From Ceriagrion tenellum (Eukaryota; Arthropoda; Insecta; Odonata; Coenagrionidae), in contig OY720635.1 of assembly GCA_963169105.1 (NCBI GenBank), positions 130,894,872-130,958,871 on the forward strand: a DNA stretch of 64,000 nucleotides, given 5' to 3'. The notes under the pieces are model-generated. The model searched no databases. It was not told the origin of the DNA and was given only the letters and a program-made list of their open reading frames with translations. This document shows, one piece after another, positions 30,101 through 37,800 of this stretch. The translations under genes were made by a program, and so were the position numbers. The stretch's first letter is position 1; each line of letters opens with the position of its first letter.

Positions 30101-30449
30101 AAAAGCCATCTTAAACAGCGACCTTAGATACAAGGACAATGCTGACGAGATTAATTACGAGACTACTTCCCTTAAACAGAAAAAAAAACCAAAATACTCA
30201 CCACTAACTTTAGGTTGATAATAAATGTACTCTGGCAATTGATTGTCAAGCTCAACGCCATTTTTTGGAAAACTGCTATACAAATGTCGATAATTATGAT
30301 GGATTTGATACGATGCCCATCCAGCTCTGGCCAAAGTGATGAGGTGAAGAAAGAAAAACACTTATGACCATCGAAATCCCAGATGTAATGTAATTTTTTC
30401 CCCAAGCAGCTTACCCTGCCAACGCCAATAAAACACCAGCTCTCTTCAT
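165..30449 (-). CDS. SERAC1: SERAC1-like serine-active-site (alpha/beta hydrolase) protein, 14 coding exons, complete
   Basis: Exons in coding order: 30415-30449, 30202-30326, 29633-29794, 25352-25479, 24922-25023, 19036-19138, 17219-17359, 16605-16752, 9260-9712, 7364-7491, 4459-4617, 858-1004, 711-777, 165-225. They total 1959 nt, or 652 residues plus TGA, against 654 in human SERAC1, and every splice phase agrees. The start ATG (30447-30449) follows an in-frame TAA and opens a hydrophobic anchor (AGVLLALAGAGW). Next come an ARM-like region (LAQACDSKT, GKALANLDED, LLHPLYR) and a C-terminal lipase domain: oxyanion motif VHGLLGG near residues 332-338, nucleophile Ser496 in THSMGG, probable catalytic His624 in NHLDICKP. 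Human SERAC1 acts in phosphatidylglycerol remodelling at mitochondria-ER contacts; that role is inferred here. Oddities: two GC-AG introns, about 80 residues between TWRNRD and CWPVDW where human has about 20, and about 28 fewer residues before DHHAQY, where an exon could be missing. The donor of exon 3 (GTTGGT) is weak; a stronger GTAAGA 4 nt further breaks the frame. Confidence 0.93.
1965..2790 (-). mobile_element. Decayed non-LTR retrotransposon 3'-end fragments
   Basis: Two stretches (about 1965-2175 and 2490-2790) resemble, on the same strand, the 3' end of the LINE at 11290-13120. The shared order is a CTCCTCTTAGGA-like start, a segment corresponding to 'ERSVLRWFGHVERM', then 'SYLKSVCG' and the tail towards the RT. 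Stops and indels are frequent, so these are old remnants within a SERAC1 intron (1005-4458). Nothing else was recognised in that intron. Confidence 0.45.
4945..6215. mobile_element. 1.3 kb element with long imperfect terminal inverted repeats
   Basis: The left arm (about 4945-5155) and right arm (about 6025-6215) are imperfect reverse complements over roughly 190-210 bp. Shared blocks include GAATAGGAACAAAAATAC, TGCAAATGAGGA and CATTTTTTCATGA. The 0.87 kb between them has no recognisable transposase; short ORFs there look like chance. It lies in the SERAC1 intron 4618-7363. It could be a non-autonomous DNA transposon or two inverted copies of one repeat. No target-site duplication was identified. 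Confidence 0.6.
6519..6827. mobile_element. pogo/Tigger-like MITE with TA target site
   Basis: The element starts CAGTGGAGCTGTGG and ends in CAAGGCTCTTCTG, which reverse-complements to CAGAAGAGCCTTG. TA dinucleotides lie directly outside both ends (6517-6518 and 6828-6829). Terminal CAG..GAGCC repeats with TA duplications are typical of pogo/Tigger-type Tc1-mariner elements. At 309 bp with no ORF it is non-autonomous. The element at 18244-18577 has matching ends. Confidence 0.65.
7559..7709. mobile_element. piggyBac-like MITE candidate flanked by TTAA
   Basis: The element is flanked by TTAA at 7555-7558 and 7710-7713. The right end reverse-complements to CCCTTTGCACTTGGATTT; the left end begins ACCCTAGGCACTCGGGC. 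TTAA duplication with CCYT.GCACT-type ends is characteristic of piggyBac-like MITEs. It is only 151 bp, and the left terminus carries one extra A relative to the right, so the call is moderate. Confidence 0.5.
8378..8530 (+). mobile_element. Possible tRNA-derived SINE fragment, degenerate
   Basis: GCCTGGGTAGCATAGTGGTC resembles a tRNA A box, and 8429-8445 a degraded B box about 45 bp downstream. It lies directly upstream of a clearer SINE. It cannot fold as a tRNA by eye. The remaining sequence is unremarkable. Confidence 0.35.
8574..8877 (+). mobile_element. tRNA-derived SINE with 14-bp target-site duplication
   Basis: An A-box-like block (GTGTGGTGGCTAGAGTACTGG region) and a B box GGGTTCAAATCCC are spaced as in a tRNA. 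They are followed by a tRNA-unrelated body and a tail with repeated ATCCAATCC. A perfect 14-bp direct repeat, TATACTCAAGGGGG, lies at 8560-8573 and 8878-8891, which is strong evidence for retrotransposition. The element is 304 bp and sits on the plus strand, antisense to SERAC1. Confidence 0.85.
10718..11060 (+). mobile_element. LINE reverse-transcriptase C-terminal fragment (Jockey/CR1-like)
   Basis: Plus-strand reading around 10718-10800 gives 'AIYLGVAINANLSWKKHI', the conserved block downstream of the RT core in Jockey/CR1-type LINEs. Further on, 'LRLKYTFSIWDAA' matches the 'LVRPKLEYAS.IWDP' block. Frames shift and stops occur, so this is a dead fragment. The sequence from 9713 to 10717 shows nothing further I can name. 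Confidence 0.6.
11290..13120 (-). mobile_element. 5'-truncated non-LTR retrotransposon with broken RT ORF
   Basis: Reading 13120 to 11310 on the minus strand, several frames chain into one LINE ORF. The pieces run in order: a linker region (12725-13087, 'NIRDCWREYFEELYN'), RT blocks ('ISLLNIPGKVFSKILIERV', 'CGFMPGRGCSDQLFALQQV', 'DLEKAYDGVNR'), the catalytic box 'LLYADDAVLIS' (11845-12108), a thumb region, and the C-terminal 'VLRWFGHVERMDVSRI' and 'GRGRPRKLW' motifs (11312-11575). At least five frameshifts or stops break it. No endonuclease domain was seen, so it is 5'-truncated. The clade was not determined. It lies in SERAC1 intron 9713-16604 in sense orientation. Confidence 0.85.
13823..14990 (-). 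mobile_element. Second non-LTR retrotransposon fragment, interrupted by a hAT MITE
   Basis: Minus-strand reading gives 'IGDKIGTEWFDIGRGVRQGC' (about 14830-14890), then RT with 'CIGFANDMILFAESEEEL' (14574-14828). The usual A/DD box has become AND, a loss of a catalytic Asp. A C-terminal segment ('LVHILRKDCLMKEVLEGMVE') follows. The 3' end carries a short (ATG)n tail near 13825-13845, common in some LINE clades. A 361-bp hAT-type MITE (13988-14348) splits the 3' part. It belongs to a different family from the LINE at 11290-13120. Confidence 0.8.
13988..14348. mobile_element. hAT-like MITE nested in a LINE, 8-bp TSD
   Basis: Perfect 8-bp direct repeats CCTTCCAC (13980-13987 and 14349-14356) bound a 361-bp segment. 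Its right end reverse-complements to CAGGCCCGATTCTA and its left end is ATGGCCCGTTTTTA. An 8-bp TSD and CAGG-type termini indicate a hAT family element. Across the insertion the LINE reading frame continues in register once one TSD copy and the insert are ignored. It is rich in GGGCGC blocks and lacks an ORF. Confidence 0.8.
15000..15290 (+). mobile_element. Possible LINE 5'-region fragment
   Basis: This GC-richer stretch contains CAACCCGTTTAAACTAACAA and ends GGCATGGAAAACCACCGCAT-like sequence with CTTGGGATATCCA. That style resembles untranslated or linker portions of arthropod LINEs. It has a 94-residue ORF (14990-15274) with no recognisable domain. Its position next to the 5' end of the minus-strand LINE but in plus sense suggests a separate insertion. 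Evidence is weak. Confidence 0.3.
16284..16487 (+). mobile_element. tRNA-derived SINE, copy 1
   Basis: The A-box-like GGCGGTGGGGTAAAGTCC and B box GGATTCGAGTCCC are correctly spaced. They are followed by the SINE body (CCCAGGACATGGGTGTG) and an A/T-rich (TTAAA)n tail. The same head and body occur at 24701-24880, so this is a repeat family, not a tRNA gene. No clean target-site duplication was found. It sits close upstream (on the plus map) of SERAC1 exon 8. Confidence 0.8.
18244..18577. mobile_element. pogo/Tigger-like MITE with TA target site, copy 2
   Basis: It begins CAGTGGAGCCTCAATTATTC. It ends so that the reverse complement reads GAGTAGAGCCATGGTTATCT, with TA directly outside both ends (18242-18243 and 18578-18579). 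Length is 334 bp with no ORF. The ends match the copy at 6519-6827. It lies in SERAC1 intron 17360-19035, where nothing else was recognised. Confidence 0.7.
20076..20284. repeat. Inverted-repeat pair with hammerhead-like motif (no coding core)
   Basis: Arms of about 77-80 bp (20076-20152 and 20205-20284) are about 88 percent reverse-complementary, with a roughly 52-nt spacer. Shared blocks include TGTACAGTTCCACTATGTGC. On the plus strand the right arm reads AAATGA, GACAT-loop-ATGTC, then GAAACCGGTA, which matches a hammerhead order with a degenerate first box. The same order occurs in the Penelope-like terminal repeats in this window. It is likely a non-autonomous relative of those repeats or a MITE. 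Confidence 0.6.
20285..24700. other. SERAC1 intron sequence without recognised features
   Basis: This is part of the 5.8 kb intron 19139-24921. All ORFs are short and on both strands; none resembles a known domain. If the roughly 28 residues that human SERAC1 has before the ARM helix at DHHAQY are encoded by an extra exon here, it would have to be phase 0 on both sides; I did not find one. Low-complexity AT-rich DNA dominates. Confidence 0.4.
24701..24880 (+). mobile_element. tRNA-derived SINE, copy 2 (diverged)
   Basis: GGAGGCGTGGGGTAAAGTCC and the B box GGGTTCGAATCCC are followed by CACCCAGGACATGGATGT and a (TTA)n tail. It is the same family as 16284-16487 but lacks the leading GGCTCC block. 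It lies 41 bp from SERAC1 exon 5 on the intron side. Confidence 0.75.
25795..25920 (-). repeat. Inverted pseudo-LTR arm of a Penelope-like element (left)
   Basis: This arm is the reverse complement of 26882-27025, about 90 percent by eye, including AATAAAATCC, GAGGTTTG, CACATGAGAAT and CTTTAGAGGTACGTCCGA. Paired inverted terminal repeats around a truncated RT/endonuclease fragment are typical of PLE insertions. On the minus strand it carries CTGAAGA followed by a GACCA-type hairpin, but the GAAA box has become CAAA. Confidence 0.75.
25926..26830 (-). mobile_element. 5'-truncated Penelope-like retroelement: RT tail, linker and GIY-YIG endonuclease
   Basis: On the minus strand, 26526-26828 gives the end of a PLE RT ('NLSLCRRGYPKSLLEKKIL') and linker ('TYFPGVHSVKGILKSLFPLL'). 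A CxxC-type 'GRPRCKTCP' block follows. Then 25926-26321 encodes a GIY-YIG-type nuclease domain ('VVYILLCNICDAFYVGLTSR', with conserved LR and GHRS). The parts are in different frames, and the RT core is absent, so it is dead. Purine/pyrimidine bias is strong. It sits between inverted repeat arms in SERAC1 intron 25480-29632. Confidence 0.85.
26882..27025 (+). repeat. Inverted pseudo-LTR arm of a Penelope-like element (right), hammerhead-like core
   Basis: This is the partner of 25795-25920. On the plus strand CTGAAGA (26914-26920) is followed by a perfect 6-bp hairpin GACCAC-AGAG-GTGGTC and then GAAA (26938-26941), the order of a hammerhead ribozyme catalytic core with one additional nucleotide before helix II. 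Downstream helix III would be weak (AATT pairs). Confidence 0.7.
27380..27593. repeat. Near-perfect inverted repeat with hammerhead-like core
   Basis: Arms of about 90 bp (27380-27475 and 27498-27593) surround a spacer of roughly 22-40 bp. Shared blocks include AATGAATAAAC, CAATTTTTATTTTCCTTC, CCTAGGTTTCG and TGTAGTCACCTGA. On the minus strand the left arm gives CTGATGA (27457-27463), a short helix II, GAAA (27440-27443), CCTAGG and TA. CAC before and GTG after the core could pair as helix I. No coding sequence lies inside. It sits 355 bp from the PLE fragment and may be a non-autonomous relative. Confidence 0.75.
28060..28700. mobile_element. Possible TIR element, about 0.6 kb
   Basis: The block at 28084-28130 (GTATTCGTAAGGGTTGCC..TATCCCC) and the reverse complement of 28655-28700 (GTATTCATAGTCATTACC..TGTCCCC) are similar, and CCTGGGT/ACCCAGG units recur between them. 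This suggests an imperfect inverted-repeat element with internal repeats. No TSD or transposase was recognised. A mariner-like terminus (CGAGGGCGGTTCAATAAGTA, near 28418-28437) lies inside without a visible partner. Confidence 0.4.
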
Positions 30450-31868
30450 AACCTCGAAACATTAAATACCGAAATTATTATTCCACCAAATGACACATTT
30501 TGCGATTCTTATAATGGGTATCTATTCCAAGCAGCATCATAAAAATATGTCCAAGATTAGCAATTCTGCGACTGAACTAGCTCCTGCCATCATGAAACTA
30601 GTGGCCTGCAAAGAAAAAAAGTCAGAGAATAATCTACATACACATTGAAAGGCCAGAGATTGCACCAAAGTGTTATAACGACCAGCGACAAAAATTGAGT
30701 TTTCACATAGCATTCTCAAGGACGACTAAAATAGTAGGCAGTATGTAGCGTTAAGGTTTTCTGGAAGCCTATCATCAGTCAAGTTCAGCAATGATACATT
30801 GAGAACTCTTGGTCAAAATCACTTAACTACAACCATAATACAGACTAGTTTTGAGGCCGGGGGGAGGAAATTTCGGATGAAATTTCCAAAAACATGAAGT
30901 GTGAGCATTATTACGTTACAGGGAAATGGCTCATATATTTGCCACTCTGTTTCATGTTTCCCGTGCCAAAAGGATTATAATCAGCGAAAAAAAACTATTA
31001 CTTTTGATGCGGAAACCTGATCGTCAGATACAAGACGATTCAGACCGAAGACATCAATATTTAGGTTATCATCAACATCAGTGCAGACGATGGCATAGGT
31101 TTCTCACGAATACGTTATCATTTTAAGCAGATACCCAGAAAAGTTGATTCCCCAGGCAAATGTATTTTTAATTTGAGCAGTGCCTTAATCGATAACCCAC
31201 CGACTTACCGATATCTACTGTTGTTTCGTTAATATCCTTCGCCGATTATCCTTTTTAAATAATTTGATTATTTTCGCACGTGTGTTGTTTTGAACTTCCC
31301 GTCTTCGCCGTGCTATATTTTAAGCTGGTCATAAAAATACTTTTGCAATAAAAGGAAAAACTGATATTCTTCCGATCCGTAAAGTTGCTCGTAACAGATT
31401 AAAAGGTTAAATAATTTAAAAATACGAGAAATCCACGACATTCAGCGTAATTTCACCTCATATTCAGCGTGCGCATTCTTGGAAGCCGCTTCCATTGGCT
31501 TGAATCTACTGACGTTGCATCGGAGTGACGTCGAATGAGCATTCAACTCTACACATGGGTATTGCGGTCTCGTGGAAATTTCGTCTGGGCTAGAAGGGGA
31601 GAGGGGCAGTGCATTTCATTAACCCGTGTGCAAATAATGGGTGTGTGTTGAAATAATTTGGCTGCATAAGCCATTGAAGTGGACTTGAAGTAGATATATT
31701 TATTTTTTGTGTTTCCGAGGGCTTGATCCTCGGAAAACTGTGAATTTATTTGGTGCACAAGCATTTGTCCGCGCCATTTTGACACACGACTACTTACCAT
31801 CTTTTAGGCTTCTGCTTGGATTATTAGTGATATATTGCTGTGAATAGTTTGGAAAATTAAGGAGCAAC
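30450..31868. promoter_or_regulatory. Divergent intergenic region between SERAC1 and eRF1
   Basis: This holds 1419 bp between the two start codons, which face away from each other, so both promoters and 5' UTRs must lie here. CpG appears more frequent around 31190-31560 than in the flanking introns. A CACGTG E-box (31277-31282) and a CRE-like TGACGTCG (31526-31533) are visible, but such motifs arise by chance. No TATA box was convincingly placed and transcription starts are unknown. ORFs here are short and unlike known proteins. Confidence 0.6.
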
Positions 31869-34800
31869 ATGTCATCGTCCACGTACAGTTCGGAGGAAAA
31901 TTCTGCCGACCGAAATGTGGAAATATGGAAGATTAAAAAATTGATCAAAAGTCTGGAAATGGCACGAGGGTATGCACATAGAGCATAATACTTGAACTAT
32001 ATATTCCCAAAATTTATGATTTGGTTTGCTCATAAGTAGAGGGTAGTTGAAAGTACGAACGTAAATTCTGCTTTTGTGACGCCTAGGAGCTCTCCTTATA
32101 TGCCCGTGTTCATCCACGTTGCTTTCATATGCTCCACCTGGCTGAGCGTTATGAAACGTTTATGGTTAATATATTATCCGGGGAGTCAAGGTCATTGTAG
32201 AAGTTTTACATTAAATGTGTTTGTTTCAGGAACGGGACCAGTATGATATCACTTATCATTCCTCCTAAGGATCAAATTTCTCGGGTGAGCAAGATGCTTG
32301 CTGATGAGTTCGGTACAGCATCTAATATTAAATCTCGAGTCAACAGGCTATCAGTTTTGGGTGCAATCACGTCTGTACAGCACAGATTAAAGTTGTACAC
32401 GAAAGGTAAATGGTACAAAATGGCCTATGATCGTCTCCGAAGCTGATGTATCCTTGAGCTTAATGAATTGTCTTGATTCTAGTTCCTCCAAATGGTCTGG
32501 TGATATATTGCGGAACAATAGTTACTGAGGAAGGAAAGGAGAAGAAAGTTAATATAGATTTCGAGCCTTTCAAACCCATTAACACGTCCCTGTATCTATG
32601 CGACAACAAGGTAATGAGCAACGTCTTCCATTTTCTGTTCTGAGCAATATATAGTCATGGTTTTATGGTTGGCATTATACCTACCTGTTGTCTCCTAGTT
32701 CCATACGGAAGCCCTAACGGCCCTATTAGCAGACGACAACAAGTTTGGTTTTATAGTTATGGACGGTAATGGAGCCCTTTTTGGAACCCTTCAAGGAAAC
32801 ACGAGAGAGGTGTTGCACAAATTTACAGTCGATCTACCGAAAAAGCACGGTAAGATTTTCAAATACCTTATGAAGTTTTGCTGACGTCACAGTGTTCGAT
32901 GTATTTTTTCTTTTTATGTATTTGTAAGGGAAAACCTCATTTCCTCATCCTGTTACATATTTCAGGCCGTGGTGGTCAGTCTGCCCTTCGATTTGCCCGA
33001 CTTAGAATGGAGAAAAGGCACAACTACGTCAGAAAGGTCGCAGAGGTGGCAACTCAACTTTTTATTTCTAACGATAAACCTAATATTGCTGGACTGATTT
33101 TAGCTGGTAGTGCAGATTTTAAAACTGAATTGAGTCAGTCGGATATGTTCGATCCGGTGAGTTTGTAACAGATTTTTCTTTAGCTTTAGGGTGAGTAATT
33201 ACCTCAGTCTTGTGTAAAATCAAGAATTAGTGTGTTGAATCTGTAAATTATTTGTGTTGGTATGATGGCATTCAATTTTCAACCATGGTGGTATAATGGC
33301 ATTATGCTAATATTTAAGTGAAACTAGATGCAATAGATCTCAAGTTCTTGGTTAGTTGGCGTACTCATTTTATCAAAACTTTTGATGATGGGTGATACTT
33401 TTAAAAAGAATGTGGCATTGTATGCAAGTCAAAAAGTGTGATGGTCCCAAATTTAGTGCATCCAAATGTGCAATGATTTTTATCCCATAGTTTGTGCTTA
33501 GGAGCATATCGTTGCCACGCCCCCTGATGGTGCATGTACTTGTTGTTCTGTGAAACGAAGAAACGCCCTTGGATGTTTTTACCTGTGTGGGGTTAACCTT
33601 GTGACAGTGATTTATATTTCTCAGCTCAATTAATTGTGCACATTAATATTTAGCAGTTGATGTGTCAGTTCCCTGCCATATTGTTCATCAGGCATTATGC
33701 ATTAATGGGATTTTTTCTCAATGCCTAAGGACAATAGTTAACTATGAGCGTGGTGTGAAATTCATTCTTGTCAGTATTTCTTCATTGCACATGATTGGGT
33801 TCATTTTATATCATTTCTTAAATTGAGGGTTGAAAAAGATGAAATTTTACCTTGGGTAGTTGTCTTCTGAGATCCTCAAATCAACTCCTCATAGCTGTGG
33901 AAAGTATTGTTACAAATTCCTATTTAATATGTGATGTGATATGTGATAGGAATTTGTAACAACACTTTCATGTAATTAGGCTTTCTAGTGTGAGCTTTGG
34001 ACAAGATTTTCACTAAGGTGATACGATAAATGTTAAGTTATATTTTAATCCATATTATTGTAATTCTTGAGTGGATAGCATTTAAGAAGTAACTGTTGGT
34101 TAGAATCTTGTAATCATTCCCTGATTTTTCTCACTATTTGAGGTTTTTTTTTAAATTCTAATTTGCTGTCTTTAAATAGCGATTGCAAGCCAAGGTGATC
34201 AAGCTTGTTGATGTGTCTTATGGAGGAGAAAATGGCTTCAATCAGGCGATAGAACTGGCTGCCGAGTCCTTGCAAAATGTGAAGTTCATTCAGGAAAAGA
34301 AATTAATTGGTAAGGATTAAATATTTGTCATTCATCATGAGTCATTATAATTATAAGGGTGTTTTACCCATGGGAGTTAAAGCGCATGAAGACAAAGTTT
34401 TGAAACCCAACATAAAAGTCCATCGTGGAAAGCAGTTCAGTGAGTGAAGAAGCAAAATATTTATAAACCCTCTGTTTAAAATAGTCATTGCTAAATTTTT
34501 CTGATTCAGAAATTGAATATATGAATGTCACATTGATGTGATATGATTGCTTAGGACGAAATAGTCGTGCTGCACTGGTCCTTAATATATTCGAATTTGC
34601 TTTTGTAGTTAGCCCTTGTAGATATCTTTTTCTATCTTTTTCAACTTAAGTTCGTTATTGTTTCTACTAAAAAGATTTTTTAACTGAAGAGTTATTTTTA
34701 CTTTCTAGTTTTTAGAGCTCTTTCTCCCATTAGGATATTGTCATGTCCTAGGGCATTTTTTTAATGAGGTCAGTCCTCAGCTGAAGTATTTGTTCTTATG

Positions 34801-37800
34801 ACCTTGCTTGCTATATTTAGTTTGTCCATCAATCCCCAATCCTGGTGACAGTTTTTGAATAGTTCTCTGCTAATAATGCAGTATTCTAACATACTTTTTT
34901 TATTTCAAGGTCGGTATTTTGATGAAATCAGCCAAGATACGGGGAAGTACTGCTTCGGTGTGGAGGACACATTAAGAGCCCTCGAACTAGGATCTGTGGA
35001 AACGCTCATATGCTGGGAGAGTTTAGACATTCAACGCTATGTTCTCAGGAATCATGCGGCAGGGGAAGACAAGGTTCTTCACCTGACACCTGAGCAAGAG
35101 AAAGACAAGACTCATTTCACTGACAAGGAGGTAATTATCTTTGCTAGTCAGTTGGTTACACTAAAGTGTAGCTAACTTAGTTTGGCCATGTGAATGCTCT
35201 TCTACTCAATTAGTATTGGTGGTAAAAGTGTGTTGTGTACATATTGCCTCTTTAATCCTTACCTAATTCATGAAGTTGACTATTGCCAGGAGTTTTTCTT
35301 GTTTATTTGACATTGTATTGTTCATCCATAATTAATCATTTACAATGAGCTGATTGAAAATAGTATTTTGTGTGTTTTTATGAGATGATTGTTTATATGG
35401 TAGTAATGTCATTAGTTATGTGGGCTGACTTTGCAGCTGTGCAGCTTCAGTGACCAGATATACTTTTGTACTCATGGTTTTTACTGGGAAAAGATCATAG
35501 CAAAATCACTATACATACTCCTTTCTGATTAAGGTAATGTTTTGTTGGTGAAAGATTTGAAGCTTTCTGGTGGGGGAGCTACTGCTCAGTCATCATGGCT
35601 CTCCTGAGGATGTCAAATTCTTCATTATCCATGTAAAATTAAAATTTTGTGGCTCATTTTGCGTTAATGTTATCGTTGTGGTATCAGAATTGTGTGGCCA
35701 AGTGTAAATGGTGCGTCATCATCCTGAAGTATTTGCAATCATATTGTACTTGTTTTTGCAGACGGGGGTGGAGTTGGAGCTGATTGAGTGCCAGCCTCTT
35801 CTTGAGTGGTTGGCTAACAGCTACAAGAAATTTGGAGCCACCCTTGAAATTATCACTGACAAGTCACAAGAGGGTTCTCAATTTGTCAGAGGTTTCGGAG
35901 GAATTGGTGGTAAGTGGGACTTATAAATTAATGCAATTAATTGTAAACATTTTTCTCCAGTGATCCATAGCTCACTTATCCCTAATAAACCTGGAATTAT
36001 GCTAATTAGATTTGGCTTCCATACACTTTTAATTGACCTTAGTATTAACATTTGTTATTAAAAATGCAAAAATCTTCTTGAGTGATAACATTCTTCTTGC
36101 TTAAGTGTGAGAAAGTTGTTTGGTGAGGATTTCATGGTAGATACTAGTTAGATAGTAATGGTTGAGCTCATAATTGTTTATAACTATTTGTAATATATGC
36201 TTGAAAATGGCCGTGGTCTGAATGGCTGTTGGCTCATCATCTTCTTTTCCTGTATCTAATTAAATGTTAACTGCCTAGGTTAGTGCTTAACATGGATTTT
36301 CTAAATGTTTTTTTTTTTTGTTTTTAAAATCCTCCTTTGCTATGGAGTAGTTTACTTCGATACTTCTTGAAAGTTGAACAGACTTGACTAATCAGAGGAG
36401 TGTAACTTGCATAATTATATTTTTTAGCTTAGATTTATGGTAATTCTGGTTTTTATGCTCTAATAAAGACTTCTATTTCAGTGAGTGAAGATCATATTTT
36501 TGTAACTGTATATCTTTCTAAGGGTGCATCAGAGACTGAAATATATTAACCTGTTAACATTTTCACACATATATGTCTGCATACTGTAGCCTGAATTATT
36601 TCTCTTTTGGTTATGAGGAGTTACAATGGGTATAAGCCTATTTTGTCCGGTCTGTGACTGTGAAAGCAGAATTATGGATTCTGAGATGCTTGGTGGTGAA
36701 CCTCATTAATTGTGCATTTCATTTCTCTCCAAAATTGAATAAGTTCTCTAAATACTCACGTATTAATATTAGCCTGGACTCTCGAGGATAGTACAAGTTT
36801 ATTTTTTACCTCTTTCTTGCACCATGGCTGTTGCTCGTGGTCAGTATCCTTTATTTTTTAATCTTGGGCATTTTAAATATTTAGCAGTGATTGGAGGAAA
36901 GTTAATGCCAACTAAGAGCATTTGTTGCTTCGCTCTTATTATATGCGTTTCCCATTTTCCATTTGCATTGAATATAGCCTTTTAGGTGTAAATGGTTGGA
37001 GTGATGAGCTCTCTTACCTCTCCGCCAAGAAGTACATCATACTGTGTTGCCAGATAGTCTCTGTGCAGGAGAGAAATTACGCTTACTTAATTAAGTTAAT
37101 GACAGGTGAATCAACTTCGTGGAACTTAATCAGTTTCATGGTGATTAAAAGAACTACTTTTCCACACTTTAGTGGGAAAAGTGTGGAAATGAACTGTGTT
37201 TTTAATCAATGAGATACGCTAACGTAAACCTGGGGTTTGGCAGATGTCATGGCTTCTTCTATTGCTCATTGAAGAAGGCTAATTGTGAAACTGTGATGTC
37301 AAAAGCTTATGGAGCTGGCCACAAATGAAGTGTAATCTTGGCAAACATGCAAATGAGAGATAAAGGTCATGTGAGAAGAGAAGGCTTGTTTCATTAGAGG
37401 CATGCAAACTTAGGGCTCTTTAAGTGCCAACTTAGAAAAATCCCAGCGTTATTCTGCATATGTCAGTATCATATTAATGCTTTTTTAAAGAAAAGTCAGT
37501 GAAATATAAAGATATTGAGTCATTATGAATGGTGTTGCTCACTAACTGTTGACAGCTAATCATTGCTTTGGCACAGGTAACCTTTACAGAGTTTTCAGTT
37601 TTAGAAGTTTTTATCTCCTCAATTTGTTAAAATCTCAATGTTAGGCACTTAAGTCTTTGTGGGTATGGAGTAATCCAAATTATGGATGTCCATAGTGTTT
37701 TCAGGATTTTGCCATGATTTCATGAATGATGTAAATTATTTGACAATATTGGGATCATATTTATCCATTTATGAATAGTTTTTTGATTAAGTTATGCCAA

